Program-made: the position numbers and the translations under genes | The notes under the pieces: model-generated | Database searches by the model: none | What the model was told of the DNA's origin: nothing | Seen by the model: only the letters and a program-made list of their open reading frames with translations | Shown: positions 36,253 to 50,900 of the stretch, one piece after another | Numbering within the stretch: position 1 is the first letter of the stretch | Layout: every line of letters starts with the position of its first letter | Assembly (NCBI GenBank): GCA_963747375.1 | Contig: CAVVFL010000022.1 | Span: forward strand, 310,001-374,000 | Direction: 5' to 3' | Length of the DNA: 64,000 nucleotides | Source: Sva-07 sp963747375 | GTDB taxonomy: Bacteria; Actinomycetota; Acidimicrobiia; Acidimicrobiales; Ilumatobacteraceae

Positions 36253-37137
36253 GTGACCGAAGCAGCGTCGCTCAAGGCATCGGTCCTCGTCGAGGCACTG
36301 CCGTACATCCGTCGGTTCGCCGGCAAGACCGTCGTGGTGAAGTACGGCGGCAACGCGCTCGCCGGAACGTCCGACCACGACGCGTTGAGCCTGTTCGCCG
36401 AGGACATCGTCCTGATGCGATTGGTCGGCATGCGCCCCATCGTCGTGCACGGTGGCGGACCGCAGATCTCCGAGTTGATGGAGCGTCTCGGAAAGAAGCC
36501 CGAATTCGTCGACGGTCTCCGGGTGACCGACGCCGAGACGGTCGACATCGCCCGCATGGTGCTCAAGGGTCAGGTGAACCCGCAGCTCGTCGCTGCGATC
36601 AACGTGCACGGGCGATTCGCCGTGGGCATCAGCGGCGTGGATGCGGGTCTCATCCGCGCCACCGCCCGCGACCCCAGGCTCGGCTTCGTCGGCGACGTCA
36701 CCGAGATCAACCCCGAGGTGATCCACGGCCTCATCGACGACGAGTTCATCCCCGTGATCGCCACCATCGGCAGCGACGCGACCGGTCAGGCCTACAACAT
36801 CAACGCCGACACGGTCGCCGGCGCGATCGCCGAGGCGATCGGCGCCGAGAAGCTCGTGTATCTCACCGACATCGAGGGCCTCCGGCGCGATGTCGCCGAC
36901 GCAGCCAGCCTGATCCGCCAGGTGACCGCCGACGAACTCGATCAACTCGTCGCCGACGGCGCGATCGCCGGCGGCATGATTCCGAAGGTCGCCAGCTGCA
37001 CCCACGCCGTGCGCAACGGTGTGCACCGCGCCCACATCCTCGACGGCCGCATCGCCCACGTGCTGCTGCTCGAGATCTTCACCGATGCCGGCATCGGCAC
37101 CATGATCATGCACCAACGAGAGGACGACTCCGAATGA
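36253..37137 (+). CDS. argB: acetylglutamate kinase
   Basis: Second step of arginine synthesis. 294 residues, intact. KTVVVKYGGNALAG (phosphate binding), VVHGGGPQI (acetylglutamate site) and GIGTMIM at the end are typical of the arginine-inhibited hexameric kinases. The GTG start lies 10 bases after argC. argJ, usually between argC and argB, is missing here. Stop overlaps argD. Confidence 0.96.
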   Translation: MTEAASLKASVLVEALPYIRRFAGKTVVVKYGGNALAGTSDHDALSLFAEDIVLMRLVGMRPIVVHGGGPQISELMERLGKKPEFVDGLRVTDAETVDIARMVLKGQVNPQLVAAINVHGRFAVGISGVDAGLIRATARDPRLGFVGDVTEINPEVIHGLIDDEFIPVIATIGSDATGQAYNINADTVAGAIAEAIGAEKLVYLTDIEGLRRDVADAASLIRQVTADELDQLVADGAIAGGMIPKVASCTHAVRNGVHRAHILDGRIAHVLLLEIFTDAGIGTMIMHQREDDSE

Positions 37138-38340
37138 ACTCCCACGCCTTCGAACATGCGCCGATGGCGAACTGCCCGTTCATGCCGGTCTTCGGCCCGC
37201 CCGCGATCATGTTCGAGCGAGGGCGCGGCACCGAGCTGTGGGACTCCGACGGCAAGCGGTACCTCGACTTCCTCGCCGGGATCGCCGTCGTGTCGCTCGG
37301 CCATTCCAATCCGGCCGTCGCCGAGGCGGTCGGCGATCAGCTCGACCAACTTCTGCACGTGTCGAACTTCTTCGCCAACCCGGTCGCGACCGAAGCGGCG
37401 GTGAAGATCAACGACCTGCTGCTCCAGGCGACCGGCCACCGTGGTCAGATCTTCTTCACGAACTCCGGCGCCGAGTCGAACGAATGCGCCATCAAGCTCG
37501 CCCGCAAGCACGGTGGCCGTGGACGCCACACCATCGTGAGCGCGCTCGGCAGCTTCCACGGCCGCACGCTCGCGACGCTCGCCGCGACGGGTCAGCCGGC
37601 CAAGCACGAGCCCTTCGCGCCGATGCCCGAGGGCTTCCGACACGTTGCATGGGACGACCTCGACGCGATGCGCCAGGCGGTCGATGGCTCGGTGGCGGCG
37701 GTCCTGATCGAGCCGATTCTGGGGGAGGGCGGCGTCCACCCTGCCACCACGGAGTACCTGCAGGGCATCCGCCAGATCTGCGACGAGACCGGTGCGCTGA
37801 TGATGGTCGACGAGATCCAGACCGGCTTCGCCCGCACCGGCCGGTGGTTCGGCTTCGAGCACGCCGGTGTGAGCCCTGACGTGGTGACGCTCGCGAAGGC
37901 GATGGGCAACGGCATGCCGGTCGGCGCGTGCTGGGCCCGCGCCGACGTGGCAGCGGTCTTCCAACCAGGTGACCACGGGAGCACGTATTCCGGTACGGCG
38001 ATCGCCACGGCTGCCGTCAATGCGGTGATCGACGAGATGCAGCGCATGGATGCGCCGGCCGTGGCGCGCCGGCAGGGTCAGCGGATCGTCGACGGCCTGC
38101 GTGCCGTGCCCGGGGTCATCGATGTCCGCGGGCGGGGACTGATGCTCGGTGTCGAGCTGGCCCCGGGAATCGACGCCAAGGTGGTGTACACGGATCTGCT
38201 CGACCGCGGGTTGATCGTCAACGCCGTCACGGCGACCACGCTTGCGACTCGTCCCGCCCATCACCGTCACCGACGCCGAGATCGACGAAGCGGTCGCCCT
38301 GATCGCCGGCTCGCTCGCCGCGAACGGAGCGACGACATGA
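37134..38340 (+). CDS. argD: acetylornithine aminotransferase (one frameshift near 38249)
   Basis: A class III PLP transaminase of 401 residues. FFTNSGAESNECAIKLARKHGG and SFHGRTLATL are cofactor and substrate segments, and MMVDEIQTGFARTGRWFG the Asp that pairs with PLP. LAKAMGNGMPVGAC holds the Schiff-base Lys. One extra base near 38249 shifts the frame; the end then reads VPPITVTDAEIDEAVALIAG. The length is 3n+1. ATG overlaps the argB stop, and its stop overlaps the argF ATG. Confidence 0.93.
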
Positions 38341-39267
38341 CCCGCCATCTGCTCGACGTGACCGACTTCACCCCGCACGAGGTCCGTGAGATCCTCGCCC
38401 TGGCGCAGCAGCCCATCGATTCGCTCGATCGCCCGCTCGCCGACGAGGGAGTCGCGCTGATCTTCGAGAAGCCCTCGAATCGAACCCGTCACTCGATGGA
38501 GATCGCGGTCAGGCAACTCGGCGGACACCCGGTGTACACACGCGGCGAGGAGGTCGGCTTCGACACCCGCGAGCCCGTCGAGGACGTCGCCCGGATCATG
38601 GAGGGCTACCACGCACTCATCGCCGCCCGGGTCTTCGATCACCTGACCGTCACTCGAATGGCGGCGGTCGTCGACGTGCCGGTCGTCAACATGCTCTCCG
38701 ATCATTCGCACCCGTTGCAGGCCTTCGCCGATGCGCTCACGATGCAGCAGCACCTCGGCGAACTGGCGGGCAAGACCGTTGCCTATGTGGGCGACTTCAA
38801 CAACGTCGCCGCGCTCGCTGGCGGAGATCTCCGCGATGCTCGGCATGCACATCCGCTTCGCGTGCCCGCACGGTTTCGACGCTCCTCTCGTCGAACTGGA
38901 ACGGTTCAGCCTGCTCGGAGCCGCGTCGGTCGAGCAGTCGACCCGCCCGGCCGAGGCCGTGGAAGGCGCCCATGCGGTGCACACCGACACCTGGGTGTCG
39001 ATGGGGCAGGAAGCCGAGAAGCAGCAACGCCTCCAACAGTTCGAGGGCTACATGGTCGACGCCCCGATGATGGCGCTGGCCGACTCGCAGGCGGTGTTCA
39101 TGCACTGCCTGCCGGCCTATCGCGGCATCGAGGTGGCTGCCGACGTGATCGACGGCCCGCAGTCGGTGGTCTTCCAGCAGGGTCACAACCGCCTGCACGC
39201 CGCTCGGGGCGCCATGGCGTTCCTCTTCGGTGTGCGAGCCCATCCGACGCCACAGGATCCGGAGTGA
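38337..39267 (+). CDS. argF: ornithine carbamoyltransferase (one frameshift near 38818)
   Basis: Makes citrulline from ornithine and carbamoyl phosphate. The phosphate-binding motif SNRTR in FEKPSNRTRHSMEIA, HPLQAFADAL, and HCLPAYRG (Cys near ornithine) are all present. The frame changes near 38818 before EISAMLGMHIRFACP, and the length is 3n+1. About 309 residues restored. It overlaps argD by 4 bases. Confidence 0.94.
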
Positions 39268-39288
39268 ACAGATGAGTCGGGGACACCG

Positions 39289-39750
39289 ATGAGCAAAGTG
39301 CAACGACAGGCCACGATCAGCCGACTGATCGGCGAACACGAGGTCACGAGCCAACCGCAGCTGATCGAGTTGCTGGCCGAGCACGGCATCGACGCAACGC
39401 AGGCCACGGTGTCTCGCGACCTCGACGACATCGGAGCGATCAAGGTACGCGTACCGAGCGGCAACACCGTGTACGCAATCCCCGAGTTCGCGCCCGATCG
39501 GCTCGCTCCGGTCGACCAACTGCGCCGTGTGATGGGGGAGTGGGTGGCCGACGTCGCCTGTTCCGGCAACATCGTGATCCTGCGGACGCCGCCCGGTTGC
39601 GCCCACGTGGTGGCATCGGCGCTCGATCGCAGCCGGGTGGACGGTCTGCTCGGGACGGTCGCCGGCGACGACACCTTGATGTGCGTGTCGGCATCGACCG
39701 ATGGCGCCCCGCTCGCGTCGCATCTCCGCGATCTCGCAGGACTGGAGTGA
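39289..39750 (+). CDS. argR: arginine repressor
   Basis: A hexameric arginine-dependent regulator of 153 residues. The winged helix-turn-helix (QRQATISRLIGEHEVTSQPQ, ATQATVSRDLDDIGAIKV) is followed by the oligomerisation/arginine-binding domain (CSGNIVILRTPPGCAHVVASAL, GTVAGDDTLMCV). It is encoded inside the arg operon and presumably binds the tandem ARG boxes at 35176-35213, giving negative feedback. Confidence 0.96.
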   Translation: MSKVQRQATISRLIGEHEVTSQPQLIELLAEHGIDATQATVSRDLDDIGAIKVRVPSGNTVYAIPEFAPDRLAPVDQLRRVMGEWVADVACSGNIVILRTPPGCAHVVASALDRSRVDGLLGTVAGDDTLMCVSASTDGAPLASHLRDLAGLE

Positions 39751-39751
39751 C

Positions 39752-41181
39752 ATGACCGAACAGCACGGCGACGCACACGACAGCAGCACACGACGGCGGC
39801 AAGACCCTCTGGCACGGCCGCTTCGCCGGCGGGCCGGCCGAGGCGCTGATGGCCTACACCGTGAGCCTGCCGTTCGATCGCACGATGTGGCGCGACGACG
39901 TCGCGGGGTCTGCAGCTCACGTGCGCGGGCTGGAACGTGTCGGTCTGCTCACTGCGGCCGAGCGTGATTCCATCCTCGACGCGCTCGATGCAGGTCGCCG
40001 CTGAGATGGAGTCGGACTCCTTCGTCTTCGTGGAGAGTGACGAAGACATCCACACGGCTGTCGAGCGGCGTGTCACCGAGATCGCCGGGCCGGCGGGCGG
40101 AAAGCTCCACACCGCGCGCAGCCGCAACGACCAGGTGGCGACCGACCTGCGCCTGTGGTGCAAACGGGAGCTGCTCGCCGTCGCCCGGTCGATCCACGAC
40201 TTCCAGACCGTCCTGCTGCAGCGCGCCGAGGCCGCCGGCGACGTCTATCTGCCGGGCTACACGCATCTGCAGCGCGCCCAGCCGGTGCTGCTGGCGCACC
40301 ATCTGCTCGCGCACGGTTGGGCGCTGGCGCGCGACGTCGACCGCCTGTTGGCCACCCGTGAGCGCCTCGACGTGTCGCCGCTCGGCGCCGGCGCGCTCGC
40401 CGGGTCGTCGCTGCCGATCGACCCCGTGGGCAACGCTGCCGACCTGGGCTTCGCCGGGGTGTTCGACAACAGCCTCGACGCGGTCAGCGATCGTGATTTC
40501 GTCGCCGAGGCGGTGTTCGACCTGGCGCTCGTCGGCATCCACCTGTCGCGCATCGGCGAGGAGTGGGTGCTGTGGACCTCGGGCGAGTTCGGCTTCGCCA
40601 AGCTCGACGACGGGTACGCGACCGGCTCGTCGATGTTGCCGCAGAAGAAGAACCCCGACATCGCGGAGTTGGCCCGAGGCAAGAGCGGCCGTCTCATCGG
40701 CAACCTGACCGGGCTCCTGGCCACGCTCAAGGGCCTCCCGCTGGCATACAACCGTGACCTCCAGGAGGACAAGGAGCCGCTGTTCGACTCGGTCGAGCAG
40801 GTGACGCTCGCCGTGGCCGCACTCACCGGCATGATCGCCACTGCGACGTTCGTCCCGGAGAGGATGCAGGCCGCGGCCGACGAGGAGACCACGGCAGCGA
40901 CCGATCTCGCCGAGTACCTCGTTCGCGCGGGCACGCCGTTTCGTGAGGCGCATGCCATCGTCGGCGCCCACGTCCGAGCGACCCTGGCCGGCGAGGGATC
41001 GCTGCGGGATCTCGTCGCTGCCGATCCGTTGCTCGGACCCGATGCGGCTGCCCTCGTCGGCCCCGGCGTCGGGGTCCGGATGCGCACATCTCGCGGCGCC
41101 GCCGGTCCGGAGGCGTTGCCGGTTCAGGTCGAGTCGTACAGGGCGATGATGGCCCGTGACGCGGAGCGGCTGGGTCTCTGA
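39752..41181 (+). CDS. argH: argininosuccinate lyase (two frameshifts near its start)
   Basis: Last step of arginine synthesis. The start (MTEQHGDAHDSST) passes two frame changes near 39795 and 39995; corrected, it reads LWHGRFAGGPAEALMAYTVS. From residue 80 on it is clean: DIHTAVERRVTEIAG, LHTARSRNDQVATDLRLW, and GSSMLPQKKNPDIAELARGK, the signature loop with the catalytic Ser. About 475 residues; 3n+2 is consistent with two insertions. argG, which normally precedes argH, is absent here. Confidence 0.94.
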
Positions 41182-41737
41182 ACCTCACGCCTGCGTGGTT
41201 CGCCCGCGATGCCCGAGTCGTTGCGCCGGACCTTCTCGGCAAGCTGCTGACGGTCCGGCGCGCCGGAGTGACGGTCAGTGGCCGCATCGTCGAGACCGAG
41301 GCCTACATCCGCACCGACCCGGCGAGCCACTCGTTCAACGGCCCGACCGCTCGTAACGCGGTGATGTTCGGCCCTCCAGGGCGGCTGTACGTGTACCTGA
41401 GCTACGGCATCCACTGCTGCGCCAACGTGGTGACCGGCGTCGACGGCGACGGCCAGGCGGTGCTGCTCCGTGCCGTGGTTCCGGTCGAAGGGCTCGATGT
41501 GATCCGAGCCCGACGCGTCGGACGCCCCGACCGGCATCTCGCCGATGGTCCCGGCAAGCTCTGCGAGGCGCTCGGCATCACCCTCGCCGACGACGGCACC
41601 GCGGTCACCGACGCGGCGTCGCCGATCGGCAGTCGTCGTCCGACGGAACGCCGCCACCGGACCCGATCGTCGGCCCCCGCATCGGCATCACCAAGGCCGT
41701 CGACGCCCCCTGGCGCTTCCGCACCCCGTTCTCGTGA
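41178..41737 (+). CDS. 3-methyladenine DNA glycosylase, AAG/MPG type (CTG start, frameshifted)
   Basis: A human-AAG-like base-excision enzyme of about 185 residues. WFARDARVVAPDLLGKLL, IVETEAYIRTDPASHSFNG (catalytic Glu and the stacking region), MFGPPGRLYVYLSYGIHCC and GPGKLCEALGI are all typical. In this frame the only start-like codon after the upstream stop (41157-41159) is CTG at 41178, overlapping the argH stop. The C-terminal region is frameshifted near 41625, ending in GITKAVDAPWRFRTPFS. Confidence 0.85.
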
Positions 41738-41779
41738 ACAACCGCGCGCCCTGACCGCGCACCTGTTCACGAGAACGGG
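41725..41779. terminator. long inverted repeat, probable bidirectional terminator
   Basis: Arms CCCGTTCTCGTGAACA (41725-41740) and TGTTCACGAGAACGGG (41764-41779) are perfectly complementary over 16 bases. The 23-base loop has its own stem GCGCG/CGCGC. It sits between the convergent glycosylase and DUF2332 genes and covers the last codons of the glycosylase. Confidence 0.7.
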
Positions 41780-41790
41780 TGTCGGCGGGG

Positions 41791-42886
41791 TCAGCGCCAG
41801 TGGATCCAGAAGCCGTGCGGATGGCAGGTGGCCAGATGCTCCACGGTGCGCCGCCCACCGCGCCATCGCGCCATCGAGAGCACCGTGCGGTGGGGGTCCT
41901 TCGCGTCGGGGCCGTTGGGCAGTTCGGGGATGAGCGCCGGCGCTTCGACGTAGATCCACGAGAGATCGCGCTCGGCGCCGATCCGGTCGAGCTCGGCGAG
42001 ATAGGCGATGCGCTCGGCGGCGGTGAGGTAGTTCAGGACCCACGAGTTCGTGACGACCGGATGCGCAGACGCACCGACGCGCTCCACGGCTGCAGCCAAG
42101 CGAGGCGACTGCTCCACCGGCGAGCAGCTCCGGTGGAGACCGACGGGCGATCTCGATCGCTGCCACCAGCCGATGGAAGCGTGCGGGTTGGTCGGGCCAC
42201 ACGCACGCCTCCAGCCAGTGCGCCTCGTCGTCGTCGGTCACGTCGATCGGACGCTGATCGATGCCGCACCGTGCGGCGACCACGGGCAGCGCTGACGGAA
42301 CGGGAATCGGACCCCTGGTGGCGATCTCGAGCACGACCGACGACGGCGCTCCTACCGTCGTCACGACACCATCCTGCGTCTCGTAGCGGTACTCGTACCG
42401 GTCGAACAGCAGGTTCAACCCACCGCTGGCCCCCACGTCGAGCAGGCCGAGGGGGCCGACCTCGTCGGCGAGGAGGCCGAGCGCCGGCAGGAAGATCGCA
42501 CAGCGTCCGACCTCGTTCGTCTGCGTCGTTCGGGTCGCCAGGAGGGTCCGCAGGCGATCGGCGTGGGACTGGACGAAGCGTTTGAACGTCGGCATCAGCG
42601 ACCTGTCGCCGGGCGCGCGAGGCGACGAGGAGAGGTTCGGATACCAGCTCGCCAGCTCCTGGTGCGGGTCGTCGAGCAGCAGGTCGTGCACGCATGCGAA
42701 CAGCAGGACGGGGAGTCGCTGGGTGGGGGGCGCGTGGAGCAGCAGCCGGTAGAGATCGGGATCGCGGGAGATGCCGGCCGACAACGCCGCATACAGCGGG
42801 GCCCGGGGGAGCGAGGTCGTCGCAGATGCAGCGAAGTGCGCTGCCATCTCGGCATCGAGGCTCGAATCGTCCACCTGGTGAGGCAC
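41791..42886 (-). CDS. DUF2332 protein (one frameshift near 42118)
   Basis: About 364 residues. The family's pattern is seen: LYAALSAGISRDPDLYRLLLHAP near the start, FKRFVQSHADRLRTLLATR, LLDVGASGGLNLLFDRYEY (a SAM-methyltransferase-like glycine loop) and TNSWVLNYLTAAERIAYLAEL at the C-terminus. The LDVGASGGLN motif hints at SAM or nucleotide binding, but no activity is known. The length is 3n+1. A GTG start at 42886 with a reverse TACTGT box 6 bases upstream. Confidence 0.83.
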
Positions 42887-42892
42887 GGGCCG

Positions 42893-42902
42893 ACAGTACC
42901 CT
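42893..42902. promoter_or_regulatory. overlapping divergent -10 boxes of tyrS and the DUF2332 gene
   Basis: Forward TACCCT (42897-42902) is 10 bases before the tyrS ATG. Reverse TACTGT (42893-42898) is 6 bases before the DUF2332 GTG. The boxes share two base pairs, so the two genes compete for polymerase. Confidence 0.5.
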
Positions 42903-42912
42903 TGCGTGCCGT

Positions 42913-44181
42913 ATGGCTGGCACCGATCTCATCGCCGAACTCGAGGCTCGAAACCTCATCCACGACTCCACCGACCGTGACGCGCTGCGTGACGCCGTCG
43001 CCGGTGGCCCGGTGGCGATCTACTACGGCTGCGACCCGACCGCCGACAGTCTCCACGTCGGCAACCTGATCGGCCTCGTCATGCTGCGACGCTTCCAGGA
43101 CGCCGGGCATCGACCGATCGCCCTGGCCGGCGGCGCGACCGGGATGGTCGGAGACCCGAGTGGCCGATCCGACGAGCGCAACCTGCTCGACGACGACACG
43201 TTGAACCACAACGTCGCGGCGATCAAGGAACAGCTCGGCCGGATCGTCGACATCGGCACGGGACAGGGTGAACTCGTCGACAACCGAGACTGGACCCAGC
43301 CCATCACGATCCTCGAGTTCCTCCGAGACGTCGGCAAGCACGTCACCGTGAACCAGATGCTGGCCCGTGAGAGCATCAAACTGCGGGTGAACTCCGAGCA
43401 CGGCATCTCGTTCACCGAGTTCAGCTACATGCTCCTGCAGGCCAACGACTACCTGTGGCTGCACGACAATCTGGGATGCGTGATCCAGATCGGCGGGTCG
43501 GACCAGTGGGGCAACATCATCGCCGGCGTCGACCTGATCCGTCGCAAGCGCGGCCAGCACGTCCACGCCTTCTCGTGGCCGCTGCAACTCGCGTCCGATG
43601 GATCGAAGCTGGGCAAGACGACCGGCGCCCGGGTCTGGCTCGATGCGGCCAAGACCAGCCCGTACCAGTTCCGTCAGCACTGGATCCAGACGCCCGACGA
43701 CGAGGTCGGTGCGCAGTTGCTCACCTTCTCGCTGCAGCCGATCGAGCAGATCCGTGACGTCATGGCCGAGCACGACGAAGCCCCGCACCTGCGTTTCGCG
43801 CAGCGTGCCCTCGCCGACGAGATGACGGCCCTGGTACACGGTGCCCCGGCCGCCGTCGCCGCAGCCGAAGCGGCCGACCTGCTCTTCAGCGGTGATCCGA
43901 CCACGGCGTCGCAGGCCGCCTTCACGACGCTGGCGGCCGAGATCCCGACCTCGACCATGGCGGCGTCCGAACTCGAGGATGCGATCGCCGTGTTCGTCAC
44001 GTGTGGACTCGCCTCGTCGAACGGCGACGCGCGCCGATCTCTCTCGCAGCGCTCGTTCTACGCCAACGGAGCGCAGCTCGACGAAAACTCCCAGCTCACA
44101 GACCTCGAACTGCTCCACGGGAAGTACCTCTTGCTGCGCAAGGGCAAGAAGTCGCACCACCTCGTCGAAATTTCTTCGTGA
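42913..44181 (+). CDS. tyrS: tyrosine-tRNA ligase
   Basis: Class I synthetase, 422 residues, intact. IYYGCDPTADSLHVGNL holds the HIGH-type motif (HVGN), DGSKLGKT the KMSKS-type loop (KLGKT). QIGGSDQWGNI binds tyrosine/adenylate. The C-terminus is an S4-like RNA-binding domain (RSLSQRSFYANGAQL). The 5' leader is at most 10 bases long, so no T-box regulation is possible. Directly upstream of the rRNA operon. Confidence 0.96.
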   Translation: MAGTDLIAELEARNLIHDSTDRDALRDAVAGGPVAIYYGCDPTADSLHVGNLIGLVMLRRFQDAGHRPIALAGGATGMVGDPSGRSDERNLLDDDTLNHNVAAIKEQLGRIVDIGTGQGELVDNRDWTQPITILEFLRDVGKHVTVNQMLARESIKLRVNSEHGISFTEFSYMLLQANDYLWLHDNLGCVIQIGGSDQWGNIIAGVDLIRRKRGQHVHAFSWPLQLASDGSKLGKTTGARVWLDAAKTSPYQFRQHWIQTPDDEVGAQLLTFSLQPIEQIRDVMAEHDEAPHLRFAQRALADEMTALVHGAPAAVAAAEAADLLFSGDPTTASQAAFTTLAAEIPTSTMAASELEDAIAVFVTCGLASSNGDARRSLSQRSFYANGAQLDENSQLTDLELLHGKYLLLRKGKKSHHLVEISS

Positions 44182-44187
44182 GGCAGG

Positions 44188-44215
44188 TTGCATCCGCTAC
44201 TGGAGCTGCTATCTT
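44188..44215 (+). promoter_or_regulatory. probable rRNA promoter P1
   Basis: TTGCAT (44188-44193), 16 bases, TATCTT (44210-44215), directly after tyrS. The leader to the 16S start is about 390 bases. A second weaker TACCCT (44441-44446) with a poor -35 box may be P2. Confidence 0.55.
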
Positions 44216-44612
44216 TCATATCCGCCTCACGGAGCGGTTCAACCCTCCGGAAAGGCCACTCGGCACCAACGCCGACCGCCGGAAACCCGCCCGAAATTCG
44301 GGCAACGGAGATCCCTCGGTCAATGGTGCGTGCCTGAGCTTCGGCTCCTTGAAAACGGAAGAGAAGACAGAACGCCAGTGCGGGCAGTACGCGCCCACCC
44401 TCGGGTGGACTCGGAACTGTCTGTCAATTTCGCTGTCGTCTACCCTGACGGCAGCAACACGGTTACATGGTCGGCTCGAGCTTTGTACCTCGGGTCGATC
44501 GAACAGCAAGGACGCATCGTCCACATGAGTCTTTCCCGACTCGGATGGTGCGCTCGCTGACTATCGTTGCCGGCTCGAATCACTCACTTCGGTGGGTCGG
44601 AGGGCTGGCCAC
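44216..44612 (+). promoter_or_regulatory. rRNA leader region (no gene)
   Basis: Contains no coding frame of merit. Seen here: stem GCCCGA/TCGGGC (44289-44303), the box GGCTCCTTGAAAAC (44343-44356) that recurs before 23S, and GATCGAACA (44497-44505), which can pair with TGTTCGATC behind 16S (46171-46179). These fit antitermination and processing signals of actinobacterial rRNA leaders. Confidence 0.6.
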
Positions 44613-49529
<4,917 letters not shown>

Positions 49530-49535
49530 TGAACA

Positions 49536-49551
49536 GCTCGTGCTTGCTCTG
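49536..49551 (+). promoter_or_regulatory. 23S processing stem, 3' arm
   Basis: GCTCGTGCTTGCTCTG, complementary to 46392-46407. Confidence 0.8.
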
Positions 49552-49583
49552 GAGTCCTTGAGGAGAACCCTCATTGACAACTG

Positions 49584-49702
<119 letters not shown>

Positions 49703-49712
49703 TTCGATCGAG

Positions 49713-49758
49713 GAACGCACCGCCCGGGTTTGCCGGCGGTGCGTTCTTCGCGTTTTCG
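49713..49758 (+). terminator. rRNA operon terminator
   Basis: GAACGCACCGCC (49713-49724), a 10-base loop, GGCGGTGCGTTC (49735-49746), then TTCGCGTTTT. A perfect 12-bp stem with a T-rich tail, ending the operon before the TPR-protein gene. Confidence 0.9.
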
Positions 49759-49792
49759 CCCCGGTTCGGACTCGGTTCATCCTCGGCGCCCG

Positions 49793-49798
49793 TAGCAT
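49793..49798 (+). promoter_or_regulatory. -10 box TAGCAT of the TPR-protein gene
   Basis: 8 bases before the ATG at 49807. Leaderless type. Confidence 0.5.
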
Positions 49799-49806
49799 GG
49801 TCAGCC

Positions 49807-50880
49807 ATGTCGTCCGGCTCGTCCTCCCGTCCACCGCGCCGCGACGACTCGCGCCGCCCCTCGGGGCGCTCGAGCGGACCGTCGGGTGGCCGATCGACCG
49901 GCAAACCGTCCGGGTCCGGCGGTCGCAGCTCCGGTGGTCGCAGCGATGGCCGCTCCGGCGGTCGACCCGACAGTCGTGGAGGGCGTGGTCGTCCGGACAG
50001 TCGAGATGGAGCCCGTCGTGACGGCCGTCCGGCTCGCCCTCAGACCGAGGCCGAGCGGCGTTCGCTCGAGGTCAAGTCCCGTCGACTGCCACGCGAGCCA
50101 CGCGATCCCGATCTCGAGCGTCAGCGCATCGAGGAGCGGACCACCGAGCAGTGGATCGACGAGGGCTCGGTGCGTCGAGCCGCGGCCGGCGCCAGCCGTC
50201 GTGCAGCGAGCCCGGCGCGCGACGATGCCCCACCGCGCCGCGCGCCGAAGCCGCTCGATCCCGAGGTGTCGGCCGAGCTGGTCGAGGCGCTCGGTCAACA
50301 ACGCGGTGCGCGCCTGTCCGAGCGGCTCGCGCAGGCGTCGGAAGCACTCGATCGCGAACGGTTCCAGGAGTCTCGCCGCATCGCCTCGTCGATCGCGAAG
50401 GAAGCGCCGGGTGTCTCGGCTGCACACGAGATCGTCGGGCTGTCGTGCTATCGGCTGGGCATGTACAAGCAGGCTGCGGCCGCGCTGCAAGCGGCCCAGG
50501 ATCTCCACGACAATCCGGCACTGCTGCCGGTGATCGCCGACTGCCAGCGAGCCCAGGGTCGATGGAGCGCGGTCGAGCAGGTGTGGCAGGAGATCAAGGC
50601 CGCCTCGCCGAGCCAGGACATCATGGCGGAGGGACGCATCGTCGCTGCCGGCGCACGTGCCGATCAGGGGGATCTGCGCGGCGCGCTCGAGCTGATGGAA
50701 CCCGCGACCAAACGACCCAAGGTGGTGCGTGAGTTCAATGTGCGCCAGTGGTACGTGTTGGGCGACCTGTACGACCGAGTGGGTGACCCGATCGCCGCTC
50801 GGCGGTGGTTCGGTGCGGTCGCGGAGTACGACGACGAGTACGCCGACGTGACCTCGCGCCTGCGCGGCCTCGGTCGCTGA
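49807..50880 (+). CDS. TPR-repeat protein with Arg/Gly/Ser-rich N-terminus
   Basis: 357 residues. The first about 80 are a low-complexity region (many RSGG, GGRS, RPDS and RDG units), basic and probably disordered. Residues 120-357 form helical TPR-like repeats (AQASEALDRERFQESRRIA, IVGLSCYRLGMYKQAAAALQAA, VLGDLYDRVGDPIAARRWFGAV). Similar proteins stand next to rRNA or RNA-processing genes in actinobacteria. The RGG-like part suggests RNA binding, but this is inference. Confidence 0.8.
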   Translation: MSSGSSSRPPRRDDSRRPSGRSSGPSGGRSTGKPSGSGGRSSGGRSDGRSGGRPDSRGGRGRPDSRDGARRDGRPARPQTEAERRSLEVKSRRLPREPRDPDLERQRIEERTTEQWIDEGSVRRAAAGASRRAASPARDDAPPRRAPKPLDPEVSAELVEALGQQRGARLSERLAQASEALDRERFQESRRIASSIAKEAPGVSAAHEIVGLSCYRLGMYKQAAAALQAAQDLHDNPALLPVIADCQRAQGRWSAVEQVWQEIKAASPSQDIMAEGRIVAAGARADQGDLRGALELMEPATKRPKVVREFNVRQWYVLGDLYDRVGDPIAARRWFGAVAEYDDEYADVTSRLRGLGR

Positions 50881-50886
50881 CCCCGG

Positions 50887-50892
50887 TACCCT
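50887..50892 (+). promoter_or_regulatory. -10 box TACCCT of the Nudix gene
   Basis: 8 bases before the ATG at 50901, right after the previous stop. Leaderless type. Confidence 0.5.
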
Positions 50893-50900
50893 CAGCATCG

